DNA from: an uncultured Flavobacteriaceae bacterium
Lineage (GTDB): Bacteria; Bacteroidota; Bacteroidia; Flavobacteriales; Flavobacteriaceae
DNA length: 64,000 nucleotides
Direction of reading: 5' to 3'
Assembly (NCBI GenBank): GCA_947503105.1
Contig: CANNCM010000001.1
Coordinates: 540,221-604,220 of the forward strand
Under the pieces are notes generated by a model. That model did not search any database, was not told the DNA's origin, and saw only the letters and a list, made by a program, of their open reading frames with translations. Below, piece after piece: positions 42,037-52,289 of this stretch; position 1 is the stretch's first letter, and each line of letters starts with the position of its first letter. The translations under genes and the position numbers were made by a program.

Positions 42037-42603
42037 TTATGATAACAATTCCAATAAATCATTAAGTGGTTTTCCCTTTAACTCAATCAAATTTTCCTTG
42101 TTATCGTACCAATTTGAAGGGGTTTGAAGGGAATTGTTTATCAGTATTAATAATTTGTTGTCATTTGTTTTCTTTACAAAAAAGTTTGTTCCACAATATT
42201 CATAATAATATTTCTGATTTCTCACACCTTCAATATAAGTTACTTCTTTAGACAACTCTTCATCATTTAAATTAATATCTTCTCTGTATCCTAATTCTTC
42301 TTCGTAATAATAAACACATACTTTCAATTCTTGACCTTTATTCATTTTAGAAATACTTTCGAAGGATTTTGAGTTTAAAAATAGGGTCTGAAAGACTTCT
42401 TGATTATCATTCCTTCTTGATGTCAGAATGTAAAAATTCTCATCTTTAAAATTTGATTTGGAAATACTAAAGTTATTAGAAGTGAAAACATTTTCTGTAG
42501 GTAATGAACTTTCAATCTTAAATTCTTTTACGGTTAAAATTTTCGGGTGATTATCCAAATCGGAATTCAAAAAAAATGAAATGATAAAGAAAACATATAA
42601 CAT
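42037..42603 (-). CDS. hypothetical secreted protein
   Basis: Signal-peptide-like N-terminus (MLYVFFIISFFLNS); no family recognised. Confidence 0.45.
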   Translation of the reverse strand: MLYVFFIISFFLNSDLDNHPKILTVKEFKIESSLPTENVFTSNNFSISKSNFKDENFYILTSRRNDNQEVFQTLFLNSKSFESISKMNKGQELKVCVYYYEEELGYREDINLNDEELSKEVTYIEGVRNQKYYYEYCGTNFFVKKTNDNKLLILINNSLQTPSNWYDNKENLIELKGKPLNDLLELLS

Positions 42604-42666
42604 AAAATTTGTTTTAATAATTTACCTTTCAAAAATAAATAAAATAGAACTTTAGATAAAACTTTT

Positions 42667-42945
42667 CTAATAAACCTTTATTATTGGTTGAGAAATTTTA
42701 ACAACGTCTTTTCTATAAACTCTTACCTCTCTAATTTTTCCCTTCTTGTAAATGGAATTAACATGGTTATTCTTAAACACATTTCCACGTGGTGTTTTTA
42801 ACCCTTCTTTATTGAATATTTTAGATATTTTTCTGTATCCAACAGGGGTTACACTTTTTTCTTTATACTCACAAATACGATTGTATAAATACTGTTGATA
42901 TTCGGAGTAATTTGAACTCCAAAGTTTAGTAGTAGTAATTGATAT
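42667..42945 (-). pseudogene. relic/small ORF resembling a serine-recombinase 'recombinase' domain
   Basis: Not in ORF track; no clear start codon: ...TTTKLWSSNYSEYQQYLYNRICEYKEKSVTPVGYRKISKIFNKEGLKTPRGNVFKNNHVNSIYKKGKIREVRVYRKDVVKISQPIIKVY*. Confidence 0.45.
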
Positions 42946-42995
42946 TGAAAAACTAATAATTATGATTTTGGGGTTACAACTTCCATCCCATAATC

Positions 42996-44843
42996 TTACT
43001 CCACTGTGACGGATTTCGCTAAGTTTCTTGGTTGATCTACATTTTTATCCAACAAAACAGCGATGTAATACGATAGCAGCTGTAATGGAACAGTAGTAAG
43101 AAGTGGTGACAACAGCTCCGAAGTTTCAGGAATTTCAATAACGTGATCTGCAATAGCTCTTACTTCGGTGTCTCCTTTTGTTACAATACCAATAATTTTT
43201 CCTTTTCTAGATTTTATCTCTTGAATATTACTGACAATTTTTTCGTAATGGCCATATTTTGTAGCAATGACCACAATAGGCATATTTTCGTCAATCAATG
43301 CAATTGGGCCGTGTTTCATTTCTGCTGCAGGATAGCCCTCTGCGTGGATGTAAGAAATTTCTTTGAGTTTTAGAGCGCCTTCAAGAGCTACAGGGAAATT
43401 GAAGCCTCTTCCTAAATATAGAAAGTTAGGAACATCTTTGTAAATGTCAGCTATTTGTTTACTTAACTGGTCTGACTTCAAAACGTCTTCAACTTTTTCT
43501 GGAATGGCTTCCAATTCTACCAAATAACGTTTGTAATCAGTGTTTGATATAGAGCCTTTTGCTTTTGCAAGTTTCAAAGCAATGAGTGAAAGCAGTGTAA
43601 TTTGGGTTGTAAATGCTTTGGTAGAGGCAACGCCTATTTCTGGTCCAGCATGTGTGTAGGCTCCTGCATGAGTTTCTCTAGAAATAGAAGACCCTACAAC
43701 ATTACAAATTCCAAAAACAAATGCCCCCTTTTCTTTAGCTAATTTTATGGCCGCTAATGTATCTGCGGTTTCTCCAGATTGAGAAATCGCAATGACAATA
43801 TCTTTATTAGAAATTACAGGGTTTCTGTATCGAAATTCTGAAGCATATTCAACTTCAACAGGGATGCGTGCTAAATCTTCAAAAATATACTCAGCTACCA
43901 ATCCCGCATGCCAAGAAGTTCCACAAGCAACAATTGTAATTTTTTGAGCATTAAGGAATTTTTCTAAATTGTCCTCAACACCAGCCATTTTAACGATCCC
44001 TTTGTCAACGTTCAACCGTCCTCTATAGGTGTCTTTTATGGCACTGGGTTGTTCAAAAATTTCTTTAAGCATAAAATGTTCATACCCCCCTTTTTCTATT
44101 TGTTCTATATTCAATTTTAATTCTTGAATGTAAGGGCTTACTAGGCTGTCATTTTTTATATTTCGAACTTTAGTTTCTTTGTGTAAACGAATAATTGCCA
44201 TTTCTTCGTCTTCCAAATACATAGCATTATTGGTGTATTCTATAAATGGCGAGGCATCACTTGCAATAAAAAATTCGCCTTCTCCCACACCTACAGCCAG
44301 CGGACTTCCCAAACGAGCAGCGACGATTTCATTGGGCTTTTTGACATCAAAAACAGCAATTGCATATGCGCCAACAACCTCATTTAGAGCTATTTGAACC
44401 GCTTTTCCAAGCTTGTAATTTCCGTTTTTTTGAATTTCTTCAATCAAGTTGACCAGGACTTCAGTATCTGTATCCGATTGAAATACATATCCTCTGTTGA
44501 TGAGCTCTTTTTTTATGGAAGCATAGTTTTCAATAATGCCATTGTGTATAATGACTAAATCTCCAGAATTTGAATAATGTGGGTGTGAGTTAACATCATT
44601 TGGTACACCATGTGTTGCCCAACGCGTATGCCCAATACCAATAGTACCACTAGTATTTTGCTCAGAGTTTATCTTCTCTTGAAGATCACTTACTTTCCCT
44701 TTGGTTTTGGTGATATTGACGTCTTTTCCATCAAAAAGCGCTATTCCTGCACTATCATACCCTCTGTATTCTAGACGTTGAAGTCCTTTGATGATAATTG
44801 AATGGGCGTCTCTGTGACCAATATATCCTACAATGCCACACAT
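42996..44843 (-). CDS. glmS: glutamine-fructose-6-phosphate aminotransferase
   Basis: MCGIVGYIGHRDA...GHTRWATHG; SIS domains; C-terminal NLAKSVTVE. Confidence 0.97.
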   Translation of the reverse strand: MCGIVGYIGHRDAHSIIIKGLQRLEYRGYDSAGIALFDGKDVNITKTKGKVSDLQEKINSEQNTSGTIGIGHTRWATHGVPNDVNSHPHYSNSGDLVIIHNGIIENYASIKKELINRGYVFQSDTDTEVLVNLIEEIQKNGNYKLGKAVQIALNEVVGAYAIAVFDVKKPNEIVAARLGSPLAVGVGEGEFFIASDASPFIEYTNNAMYLEDEEMAIIRLHKETKVRNIKNDSLVSPYIQELKLNIEQIEKGGYEHFMLKEIFEQPSAIKDTYRGRLNVDKGIVKMAGVEDNLEKFLNAQKITIVACGTSWHAGLVAEYIFEDLARIPVEVEYASEFRYRNPVISNKDIVIAISQSGETADTLAAIKLAKEKGAFVFGICNVVGSSISRETHAGAYTHAGPEIGVASTKAFTTQITLLSLIALKLAKAKGSISNTDYKRYLVELEAIPEKVEDVLKSDQLSKQIADIYKDVPNFLYLGRGFNFPVALEGALKLKEISYIHAEGYPAAEMKHGPIALIDENMPIVVIATKYGHYEKIVSNIQEIKSRKGKIIGIVTKGDTEVRAIADHVIEIPETSELLSPLLTTVPLQLLSYYIAVLLDKNVDQPRNLAKSVTVE

Positions 44844-44849
44844 ACGTTT

Positions 44850-46466
44850 TTAATTGGTTGGTTCGGTATAATATACCTTAAGTTTAACTTTCTTGAGCTC
44901 ATCACTTGAATTGCTTCCATGTAAGATCACACTTTTGGGTGAAAGGATTGTTCCCGTCGGAATAAACTCAACATTTTCGTCATACTGCTGTAGCGTTCTC
45001 ATGTCTGCAGCTCCCACGTTTGAAGACACCAAAAGACCAATTTTCACATTAGTGGAATCTTTAGTGACAATATTGTTCAAATGCCCCGTTAGGCGTACTT
45101 TATATTTTTTGTGCTCTGTGCCTTGATCATCAGTTTCAGTGCTTACAGGAACAAGGTGAGTGTATTTTGAATCCGATGTTGTGGTGTTTACAGTGTTGTC
45201 CAAGAAGTAATCTACAAGGGGAGTGTTATTATTCAAATCGTAAACAAAAATTCGGTTTGGATGATCTGCATCTGAACCAGTTGCAGCCTCATCAATATAA
45301 AACTCCAAATAGGCCTCGTTGACTAATCTTTTTATTAATATCTCATCACCACTATTTTCTCTAAAATCTGTAATAAAATCATCAAAATCATTTCCTGACT
45401 CATCTTCAGAGAAAAGCTCTACCACAGCCATTGAGCCTTCGCCGCCTTTGAGGTACAAACGCTCATCTCCGTCTTGTTCATTGGCATTTGCAATGGATTG
45501 AAGAATACTAGCGTCAAAATCATTTTCATATATACTAACACGATTGCCGCTAAATGCCATATCATAGGTGCTGTACTTGGTTGTTGTTCCTCCATCAGAC
45601 CCGGTGTTTTCATAATTATAAAACAGCTTCACATGTGCATTGGCAGAAGCAAAATCTAACTGTATCAAATGACCATTATCTGGATCTACTGCCTCAACTT
45701 TGAAGTATAGTCCTCTGAAGTAGTTGTAAAAATTATTAGCACTTGAAAGTTCATCACTATCTTCTTTTTCAAGGATTAGATCTTCCCAAAAGTTTTCTGG
45801 TAATGACGATAATTCATCCAGTTTTAGGCGAAGGCTAGGCGTTAAGGTTGCAGAAGTTTCTGTTTCTCCTTCGTCATTTACTTCGGTGAGTATAATTTCT
45901 TCATTACTTGGGAAAAACTCCGATGTTGTGTAGAGTAGTTGACCCTCCATGTCTGCGGCGTTAAGTTGCTCAGAACTTGATAAACTACCGTCAGAAAAAT
46001 AACGTTGATTTTCATCTAAGTCGCTATTAGGATCAAAATCACGCAATAAAAAATTGTTTTTAAAAATGGATAATTTTACAGGATGTTCACCATAAAGTGA
46101 ATCAATAGTATATTCATCGTCAGATTTTTTCACAGCGTAAGGAATCGTTAAAACTACAGAATCCAAAACAGGATTGTCACCAAAATTTACATTATAATTT
46201 CTTGGAGTTAGCTGCGCTAAAAAATGAACCGTTGTTGGTCCAAATACAGGGTCTTTGTGGTAGCCCAATAAATTTTTTGGGAGACCATTAGATTGAAACG
46301 GGGTGATGCGCTTGTTGTAGGATTTTACTGGGTATGATTGAGTTTTTATTTCGATGTTTGGAGCACCAACAATTCCAGAACCTAATTCAGAAAATTCTTT
46401 TTCGCAAGCAAAGAACAGGGATAAGATCAAACTGAGGCTAAATAATTTTGATAAATTATGTTTCAT
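44850..46466 (-). CDS. DUF4270-like lipoprotein
   Basis: Lipobox LILSLFFACEKEF; position between glmS and the GT5-like gene as in other Flavobacteriia. Confidence 0.7.
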   Translation of the reverse strand: MKHNLSKLFSLSLILSLFFACEKEFSELGSGIVGAPNIEIKTQSYPVKSYNKRITPFQSNGLPKNLLGYHKDPVFGPTTVHFLAQLTPRNYNVNFGDNPVLDSVVLTIPYAVKKSDDEYTIDSLYGEHPVKLSIFKNNFLLRDFDPNSDLDENQRYFSDGSLSSSEQLNAADMEGQLLYTTSEFFPSNEEIILTEVNDEGETETSATLTPSLRLKLDELSSLPENFWEDLILEKEDSDELSSANNFYNYFRGLYFKVEAVDPDNGHLIQLDFASANAHVKLFYNYENTGSDGGTTTKYSTYDMAFSGNRVSIYENDFDASILQSIANANEQDGDERLYLKGGEGSMAVVELFSEDESGNDFDDFITDFRENSGDEILIKRLVNEAYLEFYIDEAATGSDADHPNRIFVYDLNNNTPLVDYFLDNTVNTTTSDSKYTHLVPVSTETDDQGTEHKKYKVRLTGHLNNIVTKDSTNVKIGLLVSSNVGAADMRTLQQYDENVEFIPTGTILSPKSVILHGSNSSDELKKVKLKVYYTEPTN

Positions 46467-46489
46467 TTGTTTTTTAAAATATAGGGGGC

Positions 46490-47299
46490 TTAACTTAAAA
46501 TTTGAGTCGCGTAAAAATCGGTGTAAGCTTCTGCAAACTCTTCGGGGTATTGATACTCCAATACGGGGTTTTCATACTCATTAATGTAACTCTCCAATTC
46601 CTTTGGAAGATCTTTTGACCCTTTGATCAGTCCATCTGAAAAATCAATAGCCGTTTTCATTAGATTGATATAATTTGGTGTACTCAAGTTTTCAAGGTGA
46701 GAATCCTCAATTTCATCAAACTTAACTTTATTTATTAATTCATTATTTAGCGTATCATCAAAGCTTTGCTCATAGATAGAAGTCACAATTTTACTATCAT
46801 TAAAAAGAGGTTCATCCTTGTAATATTCTTTCAAATACAGCGGTAATAATGATGCCATCCAACCGTGAACATGAATAATATCTGGTGCCCAATTGAGTTT
46901 TTTTACGGTTTCAATAACGCCTTTGGCAAAGAAGATTGCACGTTCGTCGTTGTCTTCAAACAATTTGCCATCTTCATCTGTAAAAGTTGCCTTTCGTTTG
47001 AAATAGTCCTCATTATCAATAAAATACACTTGAATTCTTTCTTTTGGGATAGACGCTACTTTGATGATTAGTGGCATATCCAAATCATTTACAACCAAGT
47101 TTATTCCAGACAAGCGGATAACCTCGTGAAGTTGATGACGACGCTCATTGATATTGCCATAGCGCGGCATGAATATTCGTATTTGGCCTCCTTGTTTGTT
47201 AACCATTCTTGGGGCTTCAAAGGACATAGAAGAAATCTCTGTTTCTGGTAAATAGGGAATTACTTCTGATGACACGTACAATATTCTCTTGTCTTTCAT
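46490..47299 (-). CDS. glycogen/starch synthase N-terminal (GT5) domain protein
   Basis: RILYVSSEVIPYLPETEISSMSFEAPRMVNKQGGQIRIFMPRYGNINERRHQLHEV; WAPDIIHVHGWMASLLPLYLK; ends after the N-terminal domain. Confidence 0.8.
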   Translation of the reverse strand: MKDKRILYVSSEVIPYLPETEISSMSFEAPRMVNKQGGQIRIFMPRYGNINERRHQLHEVIRLSGINLVVNDLDMPLIIKVASIPKERIQVYFIDNEDYFKRKATFTDEDGKLFEDNDERAIFFAKGVIETVKKLNWAPDIIHVHGWMASLLPLYLKEYYKDEPLFNDSKIVTSIYEQSFDDTLNNELINKVKFDEIEDSHLENLSTPNYINLMKTAIDFSDGLIKGSKDLPKELESYINEYENPVLEYQYPEEFAEAYTDFYATQILS

Positions 47300-47404
47300 A
47301 TATTCTTCTTCTTAGTTGTTCTCAACAAAAATCATGCAAAACTACAAAAATTTATGCAGATTAACGCTAATAGCTTAAGTTTGCAGGCCGTTAATTTTCA
47401 AAAA

Positions 47405-48256
47405 ATGAAAGTTTTTGCAACTAAAATTGCGCTAAAAAATGTAATAGCTCAAAAAAAACAAGAAGGCTCTTTGCTTGGTTTTGTACCAACAATGGGTGCT
47501 TTACATAAAGGACATTTGTCATTGATTCAAAACGCCCTAAAAGAAAATGACAGTGTTGTGGTTAGTATTTTTGTAAACCCAACACAATTCAATAACACCT
47601 TGGATCTAGAGCACTATCCTAGAACTTTAGAGGCGGATATAGACAAATTGAAAACACTATCACCGTCTAAAATTGTCGTCTATGCGCCCAATGTGAATGA
47701 TATTTATGAAGGTGCTGTTTCAAAGGAGCATTTTGATTTTGAGGGGCTAGAATACCAAATGGAAGGCAAATTTAGACCTGGCCATTTTGACGGTGTAGGA
47801 ACAGTTGTTCAACGTCTATTTGAAATTGTTCAGCCCCATAATGCTTATTTTGGAGAGAAAGATTTTCAGCAATTGGCGGTGATTAAAAAACTGGTAAGTA
47901 TTAAAAAATTATCTGTAAAAATTATAGGATGTCCAATTGCAAGAGAACAAAACGGCTTGGCAATGAGCTCTAGAAATGTGCGCCTAACAGAAGAAGAGCA
48001 AAAGCATGCTGCGATGATCTATAGAGTTTTACAAACGGCTAAAGAAAAATTTGGCACAGAACAGGCCACTAAAATAAAGGAATGGGTAGTTCATCAGTTT
48101 GAAAACAACTCCATTTTGACATTAGAATATTTTGAAATTTCAAATGAATCGACGCTCGAACCAATGCAGAAAAAGCAAAAAAACACAAAGTATCGTGCCT
48201 TTATTGCGGCCTATATTCGAGACGTTCGATTGATTGATAATATCGCATTAAATTAA
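47405..48256 (+). CDS. panC: pantoate-beta-alanine ligase
   Basis: [40 protein letters not shown]; upstream in-frame ATG at 47354 also possible. Confidence 0.95.
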   Translation: MKVFATKIALKNVIAQKKQEGSLLGFVPTMGALHKGHLSLIQNALKENDSVVVSIFVNPTQFNNTLDLEHYPRTLEADIDKLKTLSPSKIVVYAPNVNDIYEGAVSKEHFDFEGLEYQMEGKFRPGHFDGVGTVVQRLFEIVQPHNAYFGEKDFQQLAVIKKLVSIKKLSVKIIGCPIAREQNGLAMSSRNVRLTEEEQKHAAMIYRVLQTAKEKFGTEQATKIKEWVVHQFENNSILTLEYFEISNESTLEPMQKKQKNTKYRAFIAAYIRDVRLIDNIALN

Positions 48257-48269
48257 TTACCTTTGTATC

Positions 48270-48620
48270 ATGCAAATACACGTTGTAAAATCAAAAATTC
48301 ACCGCGTCAAAGTAACTGGCGCAGATTTAAATTATATTGGCAGCATAACTATCGATGAAGATTTGATGGATGCCGCTAATATTGTACAAGGAGAAAAAAT
48401 ACAAGTTGTCAATAACAATAATGGCGAACGCCTAGAAACGTATGTCATTCCTGGGCCTAGAACATCTGGCGAAATCACGCTGAATGGAGCAGCCGCCCAC
48501 AAAGTAAATATTGGAGATGTTTTGATTTTGATCACGTATGCTGTAATGACTCAAGAAGAAGCGAAAACATTTAAACCTTCGCTGGTTTTCCCTGACGAAG
48601 CGACCAACCTTTTGAAATAA
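48270..48620 (+). CDS. panD: aspartate 1-decarboxylase
   Basis: [53 protein letters not shown]. Confidence 0.95.
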   Translation: MQIHVVKSKIHRVKVTGADLNYIGSITIDEDLMDAANIVQGEKIQVVNNNNGERLETYVIPGPRTSGEITLNGAAAHKVNIGDVLILITYAVMTQEEAKTFKPSLVFPDEATNLLK

Positions 48621-48625
48621 ACACA

Positions 48626-49588
48626 TTGAATACATCCATAAAGTCCATCCTAAAAATTGTTTTACCACTTTTATTAGGAGGTATTTTGGTCTGGTATTCT
48701 CTTCAAAAAACACCCATTGAAACTCTTACAAGCTACTTTAAAAATGCGAATTATTTTTGGATAGGATTAGGTGTTTTTTTAGGCATTTTAAGTCATATAT
48801 CTCGTGCATATCGTTGGAAGTTTATGATCGAACCTTTGGGCTACACTTTGCGCTTTCCCAACAGTCTTATGGCGGTGTTTTCTGCCTATCTCATAAATTA
48901 CACCGTCCCAAGAGCTGGAGAAGTTTCTCGTGCTACACTTATAACAAATTATGAGGGTGTTCCCTTCGAAAAAGGCTTTGGGACTATTGTTGCAGAACGC
49001 GTGGCAGACATTTTTATGATGCTTGTGATTATAATCATCACCTTTTTTTTGGAATTTGATGTGATATATAATTTTTTCTTCAAGGATATACATATCCAAA
49101 AACAGTTATGGTTGCTTGTTTTTTTTGTAGTTGGTATTTTCACAATCTATATGATATTTAAAAAAGGGAAACACCCATTTTTAGGTCAATTAAAAACCCT
49201 TGTCAAGGGATTTTTGGAAGGCCTATTGAGCATCGTCAAAATGCAAAACAAATGGGCCTTTATTGCCCACACATTTTTTATATGGATCATGTATGTCTTG
49301 ATGTTCTATGTAACTTCATTTTCTATTGATGGTATTGCAAACTTGCCATTTTCGGCTCTTTTAATGGGGTTTATTGCAGCGAGCTTTAGCATTGCAGCAA
49401 CAAATGGGGGTATTGGTTCCTATCCTTTGGCTATTTATGCCGCTTTTTCTCTATTTAATATTGCCGAAGCCCCTAGTCTTGCATTTGGCTGGATCATGTG
49501 GACTTCCCAAACCATTATGATCGTTGTTTTAGGCGGATTGTCTCTTATTTTATTGCCCTTTTTTAATACATACAATCCAAAGCAGTAA
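48626..49588 (+). CDS. lysylphosphatidylglycerol synthase-like membrane protein (YbhN family)
   Basis: Polytopic; INYTVPRAGEVSRATLITNYEGVPFEKGFGTIVAERVADIFMM; non-ATG start. Confidence 0.83.
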   Translation: MNTSIKSILKIVLPLLLGGILVWYSLQKTPIETLTSYFKNANYFWIGLGVFLGILSHISRAYRWKFMIEPLGYTLRFPNSLMAVFSAYLINYTVPRAGEVSRATLITNYEGVPFEKGFGTIVAERVADIFMMLVIIIITFFLEFDVIYNFFFKDIHIQKQLWLLVFFVVGIFTIYMIFKKGKHPFLGQLKTLVKGFLEGLLSIVKMQNKWAFIAHTFFIWIMYVLMFYVTSFSIDGIANLPFSALLMGFIAASFSIAATNGGIGSYPLAIYAAFSLFNIAEAPSLAFGWIMWTSQTIMIVVLGGLSLILLPFFNTYNPKQ

Positions 49589-49665
49589 GCAAAACAAACT
49601 TCGGTTTAACTTCTTTTTTTTTACTTATTTCATTACCTTGGCAATTCAAATTAATAGCCAATTTA

Positions 49666-50805
49666 ATGAGACGTTTAATCCTTTTTGCAATGTTTTGCAC
49701 AACACCTTTATATGCACAAACTCAATACGAATATATCGAATCGGATCGGCTAGGAACACGTGAGCTGAAAATTCAATTGCCTAGAAATTATGAAGAAAAC
49801 ACAGAAAAGTACTACCCCTTAATTTTAGTTTTAGATGGCGATTTCCTTTTTGAAATTGTAGCAGGAAATGTTGATTATACCTCCTATTGGGCCGACATGC
49901 CGGAAGCCTTAGTTGTAGGAATCAATCAAGTGGAAACCCGTTCCGAAGATTTATTTGTCTCTGACGCCACTTTTTTTCCAACACAAGACGGTGCAAAATT
50001 CTACGAATTTTTAGGAGCAGAATTGATGCCCTACCTTGAAGAAAACTATCGCTTAGGAACATTTAAAGTTGCGGTAGGACATGGAGCATCTGCCAATTTT
50101 ATTAATTTTTACAGTTTTCGAAAAACACCACTATTTCAGGCATATATTGCTTTGAGCCCAAGCATGTCGCCATACATGGATTCAAATCTTACAGAACAAT
50201 TGGCAGATTTAAAATCTCCTCTTTTTTATTACATGTCCACAGCCAGTGAAGATTTTCGAGACCATCGCAAAGATATTACGGCACTAAACACCAAATTAGA
50301 AGCCATAGATTCAAACCATTTATTTTATGCTTTTGATAATTTTGATGGATTAGATCACTACGGATTAGTCAATACATCTATACCAAAAGCATTACAGCAT
50401 ATATTTTTGGTCTTTCAACCAATTTCTCGATCAGAATACAAAAAATACATACTCCCATTGGAAACCTCACCAGTAGCGTATTTGACTGAAAAATACGATA
50501 GGATTGAAACGCTTTTTGGTATCGAAAAACAAATATTACTGAACGATTTTCGAGCCATTGCATCGGCTTTGGACAAAAAGGAGCAGTTTGAATATTTTAA
50601 GGATTTAGCAAAATTAGCACGAGAATCATATCCAGACTCTGTTCTACACAATTATTATATGGGCCGTTTTTATGAAGCTACTGGAAACCCAAAAAAGGCC
50701 ATGAAAACCTATCGCGAAGCGTATATTTATCAAGAAATAGACGGTATTACAAAAGACGATTTGCTAGATAAAGCCGATCGAATTAAAGTAGAATATGGAT
50801 ACTAA
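49666..50805 (+). CDS. esterase-like alpha/beta-hydrolase fold protein with C-terminal TPR; nucleophile apparently lost
   Basis: LPRNYEENTEKYYPLILVLDGDFLFEIVAGNV; GHGASANF at the position of GHSxxG; C-terminal TPR. Confidence 0.75.
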   Translation: MRRLILFAMFCTTPLYAQTQYEYIESDRLGTRELKIQLPRNYEENTEKYYPLILVLDGDFLFEIVAGNVDYTSYWADMPEALVVGINQVETRSEDLFVSDATFFPTQDGAKFYEFLGAELMPYLEENYRLGTFKVAVGHGASANFINFYSFRKTPLFQAYIALSPSMSPYMDSNLTEQLADLKSPLFYYMSTASEDFRDHRKDITALNTKLEAIDSNHLFYAFDNFDGLDHYGLVNTSIPKALQHIFLVFQPISRSEYKKYILPLETSPVAYLTEKYDRIETLFGIEKQILLNDFRAIASALDKKEQFEYFKDLAKLARESYPDSVLHNYYMGRFYEATGNPKKAMKTYREAYIYQEIDGITKDDLLDKADRIKVEYGY

Positions 50806-52163
50806 TGGCTAAGGTTAAAACAACATTTTTTTGCCAAAATTGTGGGGCTCAGTTTGCCAAGTGGCAAGGGCAATGTACGTCCTGTAAATCTTGGAACACC
50901 ATTGCCGAGGAAGTGGTTCAAAAACCAAATAAAACCGATTGGAAGTCTTCCGCAACCTCATCCAAAGAACGCGCTTCCAAACCCTTGAAAATTTCTGAAA
51001 TAGACACGAGCAAAACACCAAGATTAAATACGACTGACAAAGAGCTCAACAGAGTATTGGGGGGTGGTATTGTTCCTGGATCACTGATACTTCTAGGAGG
51101 AGAACCAGGCATTGGAAAAAGCACGCTCATGCTGCAGTTGTCATTAAAACTGCCCTATAAAACCTTATATGTTTCTGGAGAGGAAAGTCAAAAACAAATT
51201 AAACTTCGTGCAGAACGCATTCATCCAAATGGAGAACATTGTTATATTCTAACAGAAACCAAAACACAGCATATTTTCAAACAAATTGAAAGTCTAGAAC
51301 CAGATATTCTTGTGATTGATTCTATTCAAACACTTCAAAGTGATTTTATAGAAGCTTCGGCTGGAAGTGTTTCTCAAATTAAGCAATGTACTTCTGAATT
51401 GATGAAATTTGCCAAAGAAACCGCCACACCAGTGATTCTTATTGGGCATATTACAAAAGACGGAAGTATTGCAGGCCCAAAGATTTTAGAGCATATGGTT
51501 GATACGGTCTTGCAATTTGAAGGCGACAGGAACCATGTTTTTAGAATATTACGTGCGCACAAAAACCGTTTTGGATCTACTCATGAATTGGGAATTTATG
51601 AAATGCAAGGCAGCGGGCTTAGAGAAGTTCAAAACCCTTCCGAAATTTTAATTTCTAAAAAAGACGAAACCCTTTCAGGGAATGCCATAGCCGTTACATT
51701 GGAAGGAATGCGTCCGCTATTAGTCGAAGTTCAAGCTTTAGTCAGCTCAGCTGTCTATGGAACACCCCAACGAAGCACAACGGGCTTCAATGCCAAGCGC
51801 CTAAATATGTTGTTGGCTGTTTTGGAAAAACGCGCAGGATTTAGACTTGGCGCAAAAGATGTGTTTTTAAATATTACTGGAGGGATCTCTGTAGATGATC
51901 CTGCAATAGATTTGGCAGTTGTAGCAGCTATCTTATCATCTAATAACGATGAAGCGCTTACACAAAATTTTTGTTTTGCTGGAGAAGTTGGCTTGTCTGG
52001 AGAAATACGTCCTGTTCAACGCGTAGAACAGCGCATCATGGAGGCCGAAAAACTTGGGTTTGAAGCCATATTTATTGCAAAACATAACAAATTTAGCATG
52101 AAATCCAGCAAAATTGAAATTCACTTGCTCTCCAAAATAGAGGATTTATTGAATTTTATTTAA
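50805..52163 (+). CDS. radA: DNA repair protein RadA
   Basis: FFCQNCGAQFAKWQGQCTSCKSWNT zinc finger; GGEPGIGKSTLMLQ; HKNRFGSTHELGIYEM. Confidence 0.96.
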   Translation: MAKVKTTFFCQNCGAQFAKWQGQCTSCKSWNTIAEEVVQKPNKTDWKSSATSSKERASKPLKISEIDTSKTPRLNTTDKELNRVLGGGIVPGSLILLGGEPGIGKSTLMLQLSLKLPYKTLYVSGEESQKQIKLRAERIHPNGEHCYILTETKTQHIFKQIESLEPDILVIDSIQTLQSDFIEASAGSVSQIKQCTSELMKFAKETATPVILIGHITKDGSIAGPKILEHMVDTVLQFEGDRNHVFRILRAHKNRFGSTHELGIYEMQGSGLREVQNPSEILISKKDETLSGNAIAVTLEGMRPLLVEVQALVSSAVYGTPQRSTTGFNAKRLNMLLAVLEKRAGFRLGAKDVFLNITGGISVDDPAIDLAVVAAILSSNNDEALTQNFCFAGEVGLSGEIRPVQRVEQRIMEAEKLGFEAIFIAKHNKFSMKSSKIEIHLLSKIEDLLNFI

Positions 52164-52174
52164 ATAAATTTTTC

Positions 52175-52217
52175 CCGAATATTACGTCAAATGGCCGAAT
52201 ATTACGTCAAATGGCCG
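52175..52217. repeat. 20-bp tandem direct repeat (2.15 copies)
   Basis: CCGAATATTACGTCAAATGG | CCGAATATTACGTCAAATGG | CCG. Confidence 0.9.
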
Positions 52218-52289
52218 TTTGTTACATGAGGTTTTTAATTTCCATTTATTATTTATTAATTGCGCCTTGAAAGCATTAGAAAAAATTTT

